A DNA stretch of 34,725 nt from Corallococcus praedator (GCF_003612125.1 NZ_RAWI01000054.1:1-34725), one strand, 5' to 3'. Positions 16,476 to 25,579 are shown, numbered from the stretch's first letter. Translations and numbers: made by a program. The notes: a model not told the origin generated them from the sequence alone.

Positions 16476-17246
16476 ATGCCCCGGACCCTTGCACCCGCGC
16501 TCATGCTGGCGGCGATCCTCGCGACGACGGCGGCGCATTCCCTGGAAGCGGTGGCGGGCAAGGTCTACCGGGGCACCGACGGCCAGAGCGTGGAGGTCAT
16601 CACGCTGGAGCCGCGCACGGCATCAGAGGTCTTGATCCGCGTGCGCGGCACCGACTCCGAAGAGGATGGCATCGCGCTGCGCGCCACCCTGAAGAAACAC
16701 TCGCGCGGCGCCGACTACGTGGCCCGCCACCGGGGAGGCGACTACGTGCTCCTCCTCCAGCGCGACGGCCGCTACGAGGCCGTCCTGCCCGGAGTGCAGG
16801 CGTTCCCCGTCAAGTTCAACCAGGACGCGACGGACAAGGCCTCCGCCGCGGAGGTGCTCGCCGCGCACCAGCAGCAACTGGAGTCGGGGCGGATCGCCGC
16901 CTTCCAGAAGAAGGCCTGGCCCCACCTGGAGAAGAAATACACGGCCCGCGCTGGCGACGCCGTCACCGCGTTGAACAAGGCCTGCGGCACCGCCTCCACC
17001 TTCGCGTTCGACTGGAAGAGCTTCAGCGACGAGGTGATGGCGGAGCTCGACGTGTGGGCCGCCTGTGCTCCGCTCGTGAGCCGCGCCCAGGCCCACTGCG
17101 CCTCGGTGAAGACCGTCACGGCGCTGGTCTGCCGCTTCGGTCCGACGCTCGGGCTGGAGCGCGGCGGCGACACGCTCACCTTCACCACCACCCAGCAGGG
17201 CGCGGCCGAAGGGCCGGCGTTCCTGGACAGGAAGCTCTCCCGATGA
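16476..17246 (+). CDS. Exported protein with C-terminal four-cysteine domain, function unknown
   Basis: 256 aa with a signal peptide (hydrophobic stretch LAPALMLAAILATTAAHSLEA). Residues about 28-112 form a strand-rich domain. Residues 130-250 repeat the fold of the preceding protein: C170, C197, C208, C219 (spacing 27, 11, 11), with CGT at the first cysteine and C-x-FG at the last, as in its neighbour. The start is set by the gap of two bases after the upstream stop; earlier in-frame starts lie inside that gene. Its stop overlaps the next ATG (ATGA at 17243-17246). The family is not recognised. Confidence 0.8.
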   Translation: MPRTLAPALMLAAILATTAAHSLEAVAGKVYRGTDGQSVEVITLEPRTASEVLIRVRGTDSEEDGIALRATLKKHSRGADYVARHRGGDYVLLLQRDGRYEAVLPGVQAFPVKFNQDATDKASAAEVLAAHQQQLESGRIAAFQKKAWPHLEKKYTARAGDAVTALNKACGTASTFAFDWKSFSDEVMAELDVWAACAPLVSRAQAHCASVKTVTALVCRFGPTLGLERGGDTLTFTTTQQGAAEGPAFLDRKLSR

Positions 17247-17998
17247 TCCGTCGACTCGTGGTGGCCGCCTGTCTCTTCGCGGCGGACGCGGTGGCCCGGG
17301 AGCCGGTGACGCTGGAGGAGCTCCAGACCCTCGCCTCACAGAAGGCCTGGGCGGAGCTGCTGGAGCGCGCGGAGGACCTCCCCGCCCCCAAGCGCACCGA
17401 CGCGTGGCGGGCCCTGGTCACCGACGCGGCGACGGCCGACGTCGAGTCCCTTCCCCCCAGCGACAAGGAGCCGTTCGCCGCGTCCCAACGGGCGCGCGCG
17501 CTGGGCCAGCGGTATGCCTTCCTCCCCAAGGCGCCGCGCTTCGCCACCGCACGCGACCAGGGTGCGCGCAAGGACCTCCAGCGCTGCCTCGAACTCGACC
17601 GGCGCGGTTGCATCGACACCTTCCTGGAGCTGACACCGGACGTGGGGCCCGAAGCGGCGCTCCAGGCCGCGCACCTCGTGAAGCAGGGGCACTTCGCCTA
17701 CGTGGCGATGCCGCTCTTCGCGGTGGCGGTGGGGGGAGGAAAGGACGTCAGCGCCTGCAAGGACGCGGCGCTCGCCGAGACGGTCATCGCGGCGCTCGGT
17801 CTTCCCAAGGAGGACCCTCGCGCGGTCCAGGCGAGGAAGGTGGCCTTCGAGGGGTGCTGGGCCGCGCTGGGCCCGAAGCTCAAGGCCGCCACCGTGGGCG
17901 CTTCATCCTACTTCCTGGCGAACACCTGCCAGCCCATGCGCGCCCGGAAGGCGCTGACCGAGCTACAGGACGAGCTCTGCAAGGACGAAGCGCTGTAG
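17243..17998 (+). CDS. Exported helical protein, function unknown
   Basis: 251 aa with a signal peptide ([17 protein letters not shown], cleavage near ARE). The mature part is helical, with TPR-like character ([37 protein letters not shown]). It has seven mature cysteines, all after about residue 110, including [15 protein letters not shown] and NTCQPM; this arrangement differs from the two upstream proteins. It is translationally coupled to the previous gene, so the three products probably act together outside the cytoplasm. No family recognised. Confidence 0.78.
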   Translation: MIRRLVVAACLFAADAVAREPVTLEELQTLASQKAWAELLERAEDLPAPKRTDAWRALVTDAATADVESLPPSDKEPFAASQRARALGQRYAFLPKAPRFATARDQGARKDLQRCLELDRRGCIDTFLELTPDVGPEAALQAAHLVKQGHFAYVAMPLFAVAVGGGKDVSACKDAALAETVIAALGLPKEDPRAVQARKVAFEGCWAALGPKLKAATVGASSYFLANTCQPMRARKALTELQDELCKDEAL

Positions 17999-18036
17999 TT
18001 CGGGACGGGAGCGGTTCCTGCTAGGAACGCTTCCGC

Positions 18037-19491
18037 ATGGCTGTTCCCGCTTCCCCCCTCCCTCCGCTGGACCGCGCCCGCTTCGACGCGCTCGTGGCCC
18101 AGGGCTACAACCAGGTGCCCCTGGTGCGTCACCTGGATGTCGGCGCCGCGCGGCCCGTGGATCTGCTGCGCGCCCTGCCCGCCGGGGACCGCTTCCTCCT
18201 GGAGAGCACCCGCACGAGCAGCGAGGGCCGCTACTCCCTCGTCGGCGCCCGGCCCTTGCTGCGCTTCACCGCCCGGGGCTCGCGGTGCCACGTCGACGGC
18301 GTCCTCCAGGAAGAGGCCCCCCTCACCGTCCTGCGCGGGCTGCTCAGCCGGTGGAAGGGATTGCGCCCTGCCGACCTGCCGTTGTTCTGCGGCGGCGCGG
18401 TGGGCTTCTTCTCCTACGAAGCCAGTCACTTCTTCGAGGCCCTGCCCCGCCACCCGCGCGACGACCTGGGCGTGCCCGACATCGCGCTGCACTTCGTGGA
18501 CACGTTCCTCGTCGTGGACCACCTGGAGCACACCGTGCGCGCGGTGGCCACGGGTTCGGACTGGGTGGACTGCTCACGCCGCCTGGACCTGCTGGCCTCC
18601 CAGGTGCGCGCCGCCGTCGCCACGCCGTCCCCCTCGCCGCCGGCAGCGGACCTGCCCCTGGCGCCCTGGCGCTCCAACTTCACGCAGGAGGACTACCTGC
18701 TCGCGGTGGAGCGCGTGCGCGAATACATCCGCGCGGGGGACACGTATCAGGTCAACCTCTCCCAGCGCCTGGAGGTGGACTTCCCCGGCGACCCGCTGGC
18801 CCTCTACGAGACGCTGTCCGCCACCAGCCCCGTCCACTTCGCCAGCTACTTCGAGGCGGACGGCTTCCAGGTCGTCAGCGCCTCTCCCGAGCGGCTGGTG
18901 CGCGTGGAGGACGGCCGCGCCACCACGCGCCCCATCGCCGGCACCCGCCGCCGGGGCACTCCGGAGGAGGACGCCCGCTTCGTGCACGAGCTGCGCACCA
19001 GCGAGAAGGAGCAGGCCGAGCACGCCATGCTCGTGGACCTGGAGCGCAACGACCTGGGCCGCGTCTGCGCCTACGGCACCGTGGAGGTCACCCGGCTGAT
19101 GGAGATCGTCGAGTACGCCCACGTCCTCCACATCGAATCCGAGGTCGTCGGCCAGCTCGCGCCCGGCGTGCAGCCGCTCGACGTCGTGGGGGCGCTGTTC
19201 CCCGGCGGCACCATCACCGGCGTGCCGAAGATCCGCACCATGGAGATCATCACCGAGCTGGAGCCCCACCCGCGCGGCCTCTACACCGGCTCGCTCGGGT
19301 ACTTCAGCTTCGCGGGAGGACTGGACCTGAACATCGTCATCCGCACCGTCGTGGTGAAGGACGGCCGCGCGTACGTGCAGGTCGGCGGCGGCATCGTCCA
19401 CGACTCGGAGCCCCGGCGCGAATACAAGGAGACGCTCAACAAGGCCCGCTCCCAGCTCCTCGCCCTGGCCGCGAGCACGGGGCCGCGATGA
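18037..19491 (+). CDS. pabB: Chorismate-utilising synthase: aminodeoxychorismate synthase component I (or anthranilate synthase I)
   Basis: 484 aa of the TrpE/PabB family, which aminates chorismate using ammonia from the partner amidotransferase. The N-terminal domain has [10 protein letters not shown] (54-63); the catalytic domain has [29 protein letters not shown] (S283-P-E-R), PIAGTRRRG (299-307), [11 protein letters not shown] and [12 protein letters not shown]. Motifs are mixed: SPER is PabB-like, but PIAGT carries the Ala typical of TrpE rather than the Lys of classical PabB, and LLES is a TrpE tryptophan-binding motif. The neighbouring pabA- and pabC-type genes favour p-aminobenzoate synthesis for folate; dual use or tryptophan synthesis is possible. 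Its stop overlaps the pabA ATG. Confidence 0.85.
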   Translation: MAVPASPLPPLDRARFDALVAQGYNQVPLVRHLDVGAARPVDLLRALPAGDRFLLESTRTSSEGRYSLVGARPLLRFTARGSRCHVDGVLQEEAPLTVLRGLLSRWKGLRPADLPLFCGGAVGFFSYEASHFFEALPRHPRDDLGVPDIALHFVDTFLVVDHLEHTVRAVATGSDWVDCSRRLDLLASQVRAAVATPSPSPPAADLPLAPWRSNFTQEDYLLAVERVREYIRAGDTYQVNLSQRLEVDFPGDPLALYETLSATSPVHFASYFEADGFQVVSASPERLVRVEDGRATTRPIAGTRRRGTPEEDARFVHELRTSEKEQAEHAMLVDLERNDLGRVCAYGTVEVTRLMEIVEYAHVLHIESEVVGQLAPGVQPLDVVGALFPGGTITGVPKIRTMEIITELEPHPRGLYTGSLGYFSFAGGLDLNIVIRTVVVKDGRAYVQVGGGIVHDSEPRREYKETLNKARSQLLALAASTGPR

Positions 19492-20051
19492 TCCTCCTCA
19501 TCGACAACTTCGACTCGTTCACCTTCAACCTCGTCCAGGCGCTGGGCGCGCTCGGGGCCACGCTCAAGGTCGTGCGCAACGACGCGCTCACCGTCGCGCA
19601 GGCCCAGGCGTTGCATCCCAGCCATGTCGTCATCTCTCCCGGGCCGAAGACGCCCGACGAGGCCGGCGTGTCCCTGGACGTCATCCGTGCCTTCGCGGGC
19701 CGGGTGCCCCTGCTGGGCGTGTGCCTGGGGCACCAGAGCATCGGGCAGGTGTTCGGCGCGAAGGTGGTGCGCGCCCCCGTGCCGGTGCATGGCAAGACGG
19801 CCGAGGTCGAACACCGGGGCCAGGGCGTCTTCCGGGGCCTGCCCCAGCCCTTCGTCGCCGCGCGCTACCACTCGCTGGTGGTGGACCGCGACAGCCTGCC
19901 CGGATGTCTGGAGGTCACAGCCTGGTCCGGAGACCTGGTGATGGGCCTGCGCCACCGCGAGCTCGCGGGCCTGGAGGGCGTGCAGTTCCACCCCGAATCC
20001 TTCCTCACGCGCGAAGGCCCCCGCCTGCTCGCGAACTTCCTGGAACGCTGA
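19488..20051 (+). CDS. pabA: Glutamine amidotransferase subunit (PabA/TrpG)
   Basis: 187 aa class I glutamine amidotransferase. It opens with [14 protein letters not shown]. The oxyanion region is [11 protein letters not shown], the nucleophile is C79 in [12 protein letters not shown], and the rest of the triad is H168 and E170 in [11 protein letters not shown]. It releases ammonia from glutamine for the synthase encoded just upstream. ATG 19488 overlaps the upstream stop (ATGA), indicating stoichiometric translation. In many bacteria one such subunit serves both folate and tryptophan synthesis. Length is normal for the family. Confidence 0.93.
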   Translation: MILLIDNFDSFTFNLVQALGALGATLKVVRNDALTVAQAQALHPSHVVISPGPKTPDEAGVSLDVIRAFAGRVPLLGVCLGHQSIGQVFGAKVVRAPVPVHGKTAEVEHRGQGVFRGLPQPFVAARYHSLVVDRDSLPGCLEVTAWSGDLVMGLRHRELAGLEGVQFHPESFLTREGPRLLANFLER

Positions 20052-20067
20052 AGCGACAGGGGCCCCC

Positions 20068-20892
20068 ATGTTCTCCACCGTCTCCGTCGATGGCGTCGTC
20101 CAGCGCTGGGAGGACCTGCGGCTCCAGGACTTCGCCCAGGGCTTCTTCTTTGGCGCGGGCTTCTTCACCACGCTCCGCATCGACGCCGGCCGGCCGCTGT
20201 TCCTCGCGCGGCACCTGGCGCGCCTGCGCGAAAGCCTCGCCGCGTTCCCCACCGCCGTGCGCGCCCCGGCGCCCGCGCTCCTCCAGGAGGACGCCGTGCG
20301 GGATTCGCTGCGCCGCTGCCTGGAGGCGGATCCGCTGCTGGGGCCGGGCTTCACCGGCGTGGGCAAGCTCGCTGTCAGTGATGGCCGGGTGCTCTGCACC
20401 TTCCGCCCGCTCGCCCAGGACTTCGAAGCCCTGCACCGCGACGGCCGCGTGCTCGACAGCGTGGAGCCCGGGGCGTACCGGCGCGCGGAGCGCACCGTGA
20501 ATCACAAGGGGCTCGCGTGGTTCCGGCAGCACGCGCTCCTGCCCCGCCTGCCCCTCATCACCAACGAAGCAGACGAGGTCTGCGAGCTGCCCACCGCGAA
20601 CGTCTTCGTCCTGCTCGACGGCGCGCTCGTCACCCCGCCGCTCGCCTCCCCGTGCCTGCCCGGCGTCGCGCGCGCGGTGTTGCTGGACGCGGGCCAGGTC
20701 GGTGGGCTTCCCGTGGTGGAGCGCGTCGTCCCGCTCGCGGACCTCTCCCGGGCGGGGGCGTGTTTCTACAGCAACGCGGTGGCGCTCGCCGTGGGTGTGC
20801 CTTGGCTGCTGGGCCGGGCGCTTCCCGACAGCCTGCGCCTCGCGGAGCAGGCCCGCGCGGTGCTCGAAGCCCGCGCCCTCCTTGAAGGCTGA
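20068..20892 (+). CDS. pabC: Class IV aminotransferase, probable 4-amino-4-deoxychorismate lyase
   Basis: 274 aa PLP enzyme of the PabC/branched-chain aminotransferase fold. FAQGFFFGAGFFTTLRI near the start and HLARLRESL are family marks; the PLP lysine is K147 in VNHKGLAWF; VCELPTANVFVLLDG carries the cofactor-binding Glu, followed by LPGVARAVLL. It would split aminodeoxychorismate into pyruvate and p-aminobenzoate for folate. It lies 16 bp after pabA, in the order synthase-amidotransferase-lyase. A D-amino-acid or branched-chain transaminase is the alternative, but the context makes PabC more likely. Confidence 0.88.
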   Translation: MFSTVSVDGVVQRWEDLRLQDFAQGFFFGAGFFTTLRIDAGRPLFLARHLARLRESLAAFPTAVRAPAPALLQEDAVRDSLRRCLEADPLLGPGFTGVGKLAVSDGRVLCTFRPLAQDFEALHRDGRVLDSVEPGAYRRAERTVNHKGLAWFRQHALLPRLPLITNEADEVCELPTANVFVLLDGALVTPPLASPCLPGVARAVLLDAGQVGGLPVVERVVPLADLSRAGACFYSNAVALAVGVPWLLGRALPDSLRLAEQARAVLEARALLEG

Positions 20893-20927
20893 GCGCACCC
20901 GCCCTGAGTGCGGCACACTGCGCCGCC

Positions 20928-21509
20928 ATGACCCGCTCCCTTGTCATGGTCCCGCGCTGGGCAGGCAGCCCCGACACCGACTTCTACCCCTGGCTCACCG
21001 CGAAGGTGCGCACGCCGCCCGCGCGCTTCGACGACGTGCGCGCACTGGCCATGCCCACGCCCTCCGCGCCGACCCTCGATGGCTGGGTTTCCACCGTGGC
21101 CTCGGCCGTGGGTTCCGTGCCCGCGCCCTCCACCGTGTTCCTGGGACACAGCGTCGGCTGTCAGGCCGTGATGCGCTACCTGGCGACGTTGCCTCCGGGC
21201 CACACCGTGGAGGGCGCGCTCCTGGTCGCTGGCTGGTTCGAGGTCGACAAGCCCTGGGACACCCTGCGGCCCTGGATTGAGACACCGATGGACTTCGACC
21301 GCGTCCGCGCCGCGCTCCGCCGCTGCGTGGTGGTGCTGTCGGACTCCGACCCGTTCACCTCCGACTGGCGCCGCAACACCCGGCTCTTCGAGGAGCGCCT
21401 GGGCGCCGAGGTCCGCGTCATTCCCGGAGGCCGCCACTTCAACAACCCCCAGGAGCCCGCCGTCCTGGAAGCCCTCCAGGAGCGGTTCGCCGTCGCGCCT
21501 CCGGGTTGA
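20928..21509 (+). CDS. Small alpha/beta serine hydrolase (RBBP9/YdeN family)
   Basis: 193 aa. The nucleophile elbow is FLGHSVGCQA with S75; the acid is probably D141 in LSDSDPF and the base H170 in PGGRHFNN. This size and motif order match the RBBP9/YdeN hydrolases. A conserved tryptophan segment (VPRWAGSPDTDFYPWL) opens the protein. The substrate is unknown. It follows pabC by 35 bp and may be co-transcribed, although a link to folate synthesis is not implied. Confidence 0.9.
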   Translation: MTRSLVMVPRWAGSPDTDFYPWLTAKVRTPPARFDDVRALAMPTPSAPTLDGWVSTVASAVGSVPAPSTVFLGHSVGCQAVMRYLATLPPGHTVEGALLVAGWFEVDKPWDTLRPWIETPMDFDRVRAALRRCVVVLSDSDPFTSDWRRNTRLFEERLGAEVRVIPGGRHFNNPQEPAVLEALQERFAVAPPG

Positions 21510-21624
21510 ACGTTGCCCGTGGGCCGGCGACCGACCAGGCAGGCTCCGGAGGGCCGCCTCCGGTGGCAATCCCCGAACCCGCCCCCAGATTGGAAGGACT
21601 TCTTCCAACGACAGGAGGCATCAC

Positions 21625-21798
21625 ATGGGCTCGAAGAAAACGGACGAGAAGCAGGTCGTTCACCAGGGCGCCGGCGAGAACGAGGACCTCCGGCACAAGG
21701 GGGGCGGGCGCGAGAACGAGGAGGACAAGCACGCCGGTCCGAAGCCCGAGGGCAATGGCGGAACGGGCCAGCCCGCTGCGTTTCCAGAGCACAACTGA
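21625..21798 (+). CDS. Small hydrophilic 57-aa protein
   Basis: 57 aa, almost free of hydrophobic residues and rich in Gly, Glu, Lys, Asn and His (GENEDLRHKGGGRENEEDK, KPEGNGGTGQPAAF). It is probably intrinsically disordered, loosely like hydrophilin or stress-type small proteins. The start is well supported: AGGAGG at 21613-21618 lies six bases before ATG 21625. The function is unknown. Confidence 0.6.
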   Translation: MGSKKTDEKQVVHQGAGENEDLRHKGGGRENEEDKHAGPKPEGNGGTGQPAAFPEHN

Positions 21799-21876
21799 CC
21801 CTGCACCCACACCGGACAGGGGCTGAACGACGCGAAGTCGCTTTCGCGGGCGAAGGGAGCCGTTAACCTGGGGGCC

Positions 21877-22344
21877 ATGGCCGACCCCGCTCCCTTCGTC
21901 TCCCGCGTCCCCTTCGAGTCCGTCCATCCGAAGGCCCTCGCCGTGTACTGCTCGGACGGGCGCTTCACCGAAGCCGTGGAGGACCTGGCCCACCACCTGG
22001 GCCACCCGCGCATCGACACGCTCACCCTGCCCGGCGGACCCGCGCTCCTCAACCGCTGGGCGTCCGACTACCTGGAGAGCGAGGGCATCACCCGCGCCGC
22101 GAAGTTCCTCATCGAAGGACACCACATCGAGGACGTGCTGCTGCTGGCGCACGCGGGCTGCGGCTACTACCAGGCCCGCCACGGCGCCCTGGGACCGGCC
22201 ATCTCCCTGGAACAACAGCTGAAGGACCTGCACTTCGGCGCGAAGGAACTCCAGACGGCCTACCCCCACCTGCGCATCCACCTGTACTTCGCGCACCCCA
22301 AGGGCAAGACCGTCGAATTCGAGCACATCCCCCGCGAGGGCTAA
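21877..22344 (+). CDS. Short beta-carbonic-anhydrase-like protein
   Basis: 155 aa with the zinc-site layout of beta-carbonic anhydrases: C25-x-D27-x-R29 in VYCSDGRF and H92-x-x-C95 in LAHAGCGYY, the first preceded by a strand and the second by VLLL. Beta-CAs reversibly hydrate CO2 to bicarbonate; here the domain is shorter than the usual 180-220 aa, with the segment between the motifs intact and a reduced C-terminus. It could be a divergent CA or a zinc protein with another role. It overlaps the stop codon of a convergent TPR gene by four bases. Confidence 0.7.
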   Translation: MADPAPFVSRVPFESVHPKALAVYCSDGRFTEAVEDLAHHLGHPRIDTLTLPGGPALLNRWASDYLESEGITRAAKFLIEGHHIEDVLLLAHAGCGYYQARHGALGPAISLEQQLKDLHFGAKELQTAYPHLRIHLYFAHPKGKTVEFEHIPREG

Positions 22345-23057
22345 CGCGCGTCCCGCAGTCCGGCGCGGAGCGCATCCAGCAGCGTGGGCGGATCCCCCAC
22401 GCGCAAGGCCGCGAGCCCCGCGTCGAAGTCCGCGCGCGCGCCCGCGATGTCCCCACGTTCAAGCCGCAGCACGCCGCGCGCGTGGAGCAGCTCCGGATCC
22501 ACCGCTTCCCCCTCCTGGGCCTGAAGCGCGGTCGTGAGGTCCTGTTCCGCCGCCTCCTTCCGTCCCGCGCGGATCCGGGTCAGCGCGCGCTGCTGGAGCA
22601 GCCACGGGTTGCCGGGGTCCTCCGCCAGCGCGGCCGTCCAGTCGGCTTCGGCCTCCGACCACCGGCCCAGGGCGCCGAGCGATTCCGCGCGCTTCATGTG
22701 CACCACCAGCGCCTTGCGGAAGCCCGCGGCCTCCACCTGCGTGAAGCCCTCCACCGCCTCCGCGTGCCGCCCCAGCCGCGCCAGCGCGAGCGAGCGGTAA
22801 TAGCGCGTGGCCGCATGTCCCGGCGCCAGGGCGAGCACGCGGTCGAACCAGGGCAGCGCCTCCGCCGGCTGTCCGCCCCACACGCCCAGCGTCAGGCCCA
22901 CCTCCACGAGCACACGCACCTGCTCCGGGTGGGCGTCCGCCAGCTTCCTCGCCAGCGCGAGCGCCGACGTGTAGCGGCCCCCGCGCCGCAGGCGGTCCAC
23001 CTCGCGGAGCGGCTCGGACAACTCCGGGGGCCACGCCTGACGTCCGTTGCGTTCCAT
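22341..23057 (-). CDS. TPR-repeat protein
   Basis: 238 aa with no signal peptide. It is built of tetratricopeptide-type helix pairs at about 25-60, 61-95, 96-130, 131-165 and 170-215; recognisable marks are ALPWFDRVLALAPGHAATRYYRSLALARLGR, given here as marking the helix pair around 62-92, and EADWTAALAEDPGNPWLLQQ. It probably serves as a protein-interaction scaffold; the partner is unknown. ATG 23057 is the only good start. It is divergent from the methyltransferase gene with a 125-bp gap. Confidence 0.82.
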   Translation of the reverse strand: MERNGRQAWPPELSEPLREVDRLRRGGRYTSALALARKLADAHPEQVRVLVEVGLTLGVWGGQPAEALPWFDRVLALAPGHAATRYYRSLALARLGRHAEAVEGFTQVEAAGFRKALVVHMKRAESLGALGRWSEAEADWTAALAEDPGNPWLLQQRALTRIRAGRKEAAEQDLTTALQAQEGEAVDPELLHARGVLRLERGDIAGARADFDAGLAALRVGDPPTLLDALRAGLRDAR

Positions 23058-23182
23058 GCGGTGGGGGCCTGGGTCCTCGGGGTGAGGGAACCCCGGGCGA
23101 TTTCGCAGGCGGGTCCCCGGGGTGTCAAGGCGCGGGGGCGGACCGCTTGACCTGCGGCCCCGGTCGCGCGAAGAGCGCCGGC

Positions 23183-23908
23183 ATGAAGCCCTGGGAGACG
23201 GTCGAGAAGGAACAGGTGCCGGAGGTGGGAGAGGTCGTCCTGGCCCGGCGTGACAATGAATATGTGCTGCGCGTGCGCGGCCAGACGCTGATGTCCAGCC
23301 GGCAGCACGGCTCCGAAGCGGCCCTGGCCGACGCCGGCTGCGCGCACCTGGTGGGCACGGAGAAGGCCCGCGTGCTGGTGGGCGGCCTGGGCTTCGGCTT
23401 CACGGTGCGGGCGGTGCTCGACCGCCTGGAGCCCTCCGCGCGCGTCGTCGTGGCGGAGCTGTTGCCCTCGGTGGTGACGTGGAACCGGGGCATCCTGGCG
23501 TCCCTGGCCAAGGCCCCGCTGGAGGACTCGCGCGTCACCGTGGTGGAGGGAGACGTGGGGCGCCTGATGCGCAAGCAGAGCGGCGCGTTCGACGCCATCC
23601 TGCTCGACGTGGACAACGGCCCCTCCGCCCTCACCCACCCGGACAACGAAAGCCTCTACGACATCACCGGTGTGTCCGTCGCCTATGGCGCCCTGCGCCC
23701 CAAGGGCACGCTCGTGGTGTGGAGCGCCGGGCCATCGCCCGCGTTCGTGAAGCGGCTGGAAGACGTGGGCTTCACCGTCCAGGTCCTCAAGCCCGCAGCG
23801 CATGGCACCAAGGGCCCACGCCACACGCTCTTTGTCGCCCAGCGCATCGGCAAGGGCCCTGCCTCCGTGCCGTCCCGCCAGGGCAAGCGTCCGGGCCGGG
23901 GGGGATGA
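23183..23908 (+). CDS. Spermidine-synthase-like SAM-dependent methyltransferase
   Basis: 241 aa. The Rossmann motif I is VLVGGLGFGFTVRAVLD (64-80), followed by ARVVVAELLPSVVTWN with the acidic ribose-binding position and FDAILLDVDNGP as the motif at the active site. The N-terminal strand region (LRVRGQTLMSSRQHGSE) resembles the small domain of spermidine synthases. The substrate may be putrescine-like or something else; a true polyamine synthase would normally be longer and have a DAxD/DVDx aspartate pair, of which DVDN is a partial match. ATG 23183 is preferred over 23147 because family similarity begins there. A lipoprotein esterase follows after one base. Confidence 0.8.
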   Translation: MKPWETVEKEQVPEVGEVVLARRDNEYVLRVRGQTLMSSRQHGSEAALADAGCAHLVGTEKARVLVGGLGFGFTVRAVLDRLEPSARVVVAELLPSVVTWNRGILASLAKAPLEDSRVTVVEGDVGRLMRKQSGAFDAILLDVDNGPSALTHPDNESLYDITGVSVAYGALRPKGTLVVWSAGPSPAFVKRLEDVGFTVQVLKPAAHGTKGPRHTLFVAQRIGKGPASVPSRQGKRPGRGG

Positions 23909-23909
23909 C

Positions 23910-24743
23910 ATGCGCGGCGCGATGACCCGACTTGGTGTGTTGCTGTTCGCGGCGCTGCTCTGCGCCTGTCGGGGCCATGCCGTGGTCCCTGAGCCCACGC
24001 CGGCACACGCGTCCTTCACGCTGCCGTCCGCGGCGCTCCAGGAGACCCGGCGGCTCAACGTCTACACACCCCCGGGCTACGACCCGGCGGCGGCGACGCG
24101 CTATCCCGTGCTGTACATGCCCGACGGCGGCGAGCAGGAGGACTTCCCGCACGTCGCCGCCACCCTCGACACCGCGATCCGCGCCGGAGAAGTGCGGCCG
24201 TTCATCCTCGTCGGCATCGAGAACACCGAGCGGCGCCGCGACATGACCGGACCAACCCAGGTGGAAGAGGACCGGAAGATCGCCCCGCGCGTCGGAGGCT
24301 CGGCCGCGTTCCGCGCCTTCCTCCGCGACGAGCTCATGCCCGAGGTGCGCCGTCGCTATCGCGTGACGGAGGAGACGGCCATCGTCGGCGAGTCGCTCGC
24401 CGGGCTGTTCATCGTGGAGACCTTCTTCCTAGAGCCGGGGCTGTTCACCACGTCCATCGCCTTGAGCCCCAGCCTCTGGTGGAACGACGACGAAGTGGTG
24501 CGCAAGGCCGAGGAGCGGCTCACCGCACGGCCAGACGTGCGCGCCACGCTGTATGTGGCCTCCGCGGGCGATGACACCATCGGCCCTCAGTCGGCGCGCT
24601 TGGCGGAGGTCCTTCGCGCGAACGCGCCCGCCAGCTTGAAGTGGCGGTACGAGTCCCGGCCCGACCTGCGCCACGACAACATCTACCGCTCGCTGTCGCC
24701 CCAGGTGCTGCGCCAGTACCTCGCGCCCGTGCCCCCGCATTGA
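23910..24743 (+). CDS. Lipoprotein esterase of the enterochelin esterase/esterase D type
   Basis: 277 aa. The signal peptide ends in a lipobox-like LCAC with C20 as lipidated cysteine, so it is likely anchored to a membrane. The alpha/beta hydrolase domain (PF00756-type) follows: RRLNVYTPPGYDP, VLYMPDGG, the nucleophile S162 in VGESLAGLF, SPSLWWND, ASAGDD and a C-terminal H in DLRHDNIY. Family members hydrolyse ester bonds of siderophores, acylated compounds or thioesters. The start at 23910 is one base after the previous stop; an internal ATG at 23922 is also possible. A siderophore role is not shown. Confidence 0.85.
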   Translation: MRGAMTRLGVLLFAALLCACRGHAVVPEPTPAHASFTLPSAALQETRRLNVYTPPGYDPAAATRYPVLYMPDGGEQEDFPHVAATLDTAIRAGEVRPFILVGIENTERRRDMTGPTQVEEDRKIAPRVGGSAAFRAFLRDELMPEVRRRYRVTEETAIVGESLAGLFIVETFFLEPGLFTTSIALSPSLWWNDDEVVRKAEERLTARPDVRATLYVASAGDDTIGPQSARLAEVLRANAPASLKWRYESRPDLRHDNIYRSLSPQVLRQYLAPVPPH

Positions 24744-24871
24744 GCAGCGGAAGCCCCCCTCCACCGCGAGCAGGACGGCAGGCGGCGGGTGCCCGGTCCC
24801 GGGAAACCGGTTAGAACGCCAGCGCGCCGCTCCACTCCGGGGCGGCTCCTTCTCCACCGTGGAGGCGTTCG

Positions 24872-25573
24872 ATGGGACTTCCCACTGGCGTGCATCATCT
24901 GGCTCTCGCGACGCGCGACATGAAGGCGCAGCTCGCGTTCTTCACCCAGGTCGTCGGCATGGAGCTGGAAGCGCTGTACTGGATGCACGGCGTGGAGAAC
25001 ACCGTGCATGCGTTCCTGCGGCTGGGGGACACCTGCTCCCTGAGCTTCGTGCAGGCGCCGGACATGGCGACCATCGAGCCGGTGATTGGCGTCTCGCACC
25101 CGGGCTTCAGCGCGGGGTCGGTGGCCCCGGGCGCGATGCAGCACCTGGCGCTGAGCGTCCCCACGGAAGTGGAGCTGCTGGCGCTGCGCGACCGGCTGCG
25201 CTCGCACGGCTACTGGGTGGCGGGCCCCGTCAACCACAACATGTGCAAGTCGATGTACGTCCAGGCGCCGGAGGGCCTCATCCTGGAGTTCGCGACGGCC
25301 GAGGGCGCCATCGACGTGGAGCAGTGGATCGACCCGGCCGTGGTGGCCTTCTGTGGCATCAACGCCAGCGAACTGGAGAGCTTCGTCCGGCCGCCGCCCT
25401 TCACGTCGCAGGGCGGCAAGGTGCCGCAGCCGGCCCCCACCGCACGGCCCAACTTCGTCTTCACCGGCGAGTGGGCCCCGCGCGGCGCGGTGTTCTTCCA
25501 GCTCACCGACGAGCAGATCGCCGCCGCGCTGGACTCCCCCACTCCGCCGGTGCCCAGGCGCCCGGCGACCTGA
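24872..25573 (+). CDS. VOC (glyoxalase/dioxygenase superfamily) protein
   Basis: 233 aa. Residues 5-150 form a vicinal-oxygen-chelate fold: VHHLALATRDMKAQLAFFTQ supplies the first metal-binding His, MQHLALSVP the second, and GLILEFA the Glu. The C-terminal 70 residues are extended and proline-rich. Its reaction cannot be told from sequence; VOC proteins include dioxygenases, lyases and isomerases. GGAGG at 24861-24865 precedes ATG 24872. It is convergent with the SDR gene, with six bases between the stops. Confidence 0.85.
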   Translation: MGLPTGVHHLALATRDMKAQLAFFTQVVGMELEALYWMHGVENTVHAFLRLGDTCSLSFVQAPDMATIEPVIGVSHPGFSAGSVAPGAMQHLALSVPTEVELLALRDRLRSHGYWVAGPVNHNMCKSMYVQAPEGLILEFATAEGAIDVEQWIDPAVVAFCGINASELESFVRPPPFTSQGGKVPQPAPTARPNFVFTGEWAPRGAVFFQLTDEQIAAALDSPTPPVPRRPAT

Positions 25574-25579
25574 GTTCCG

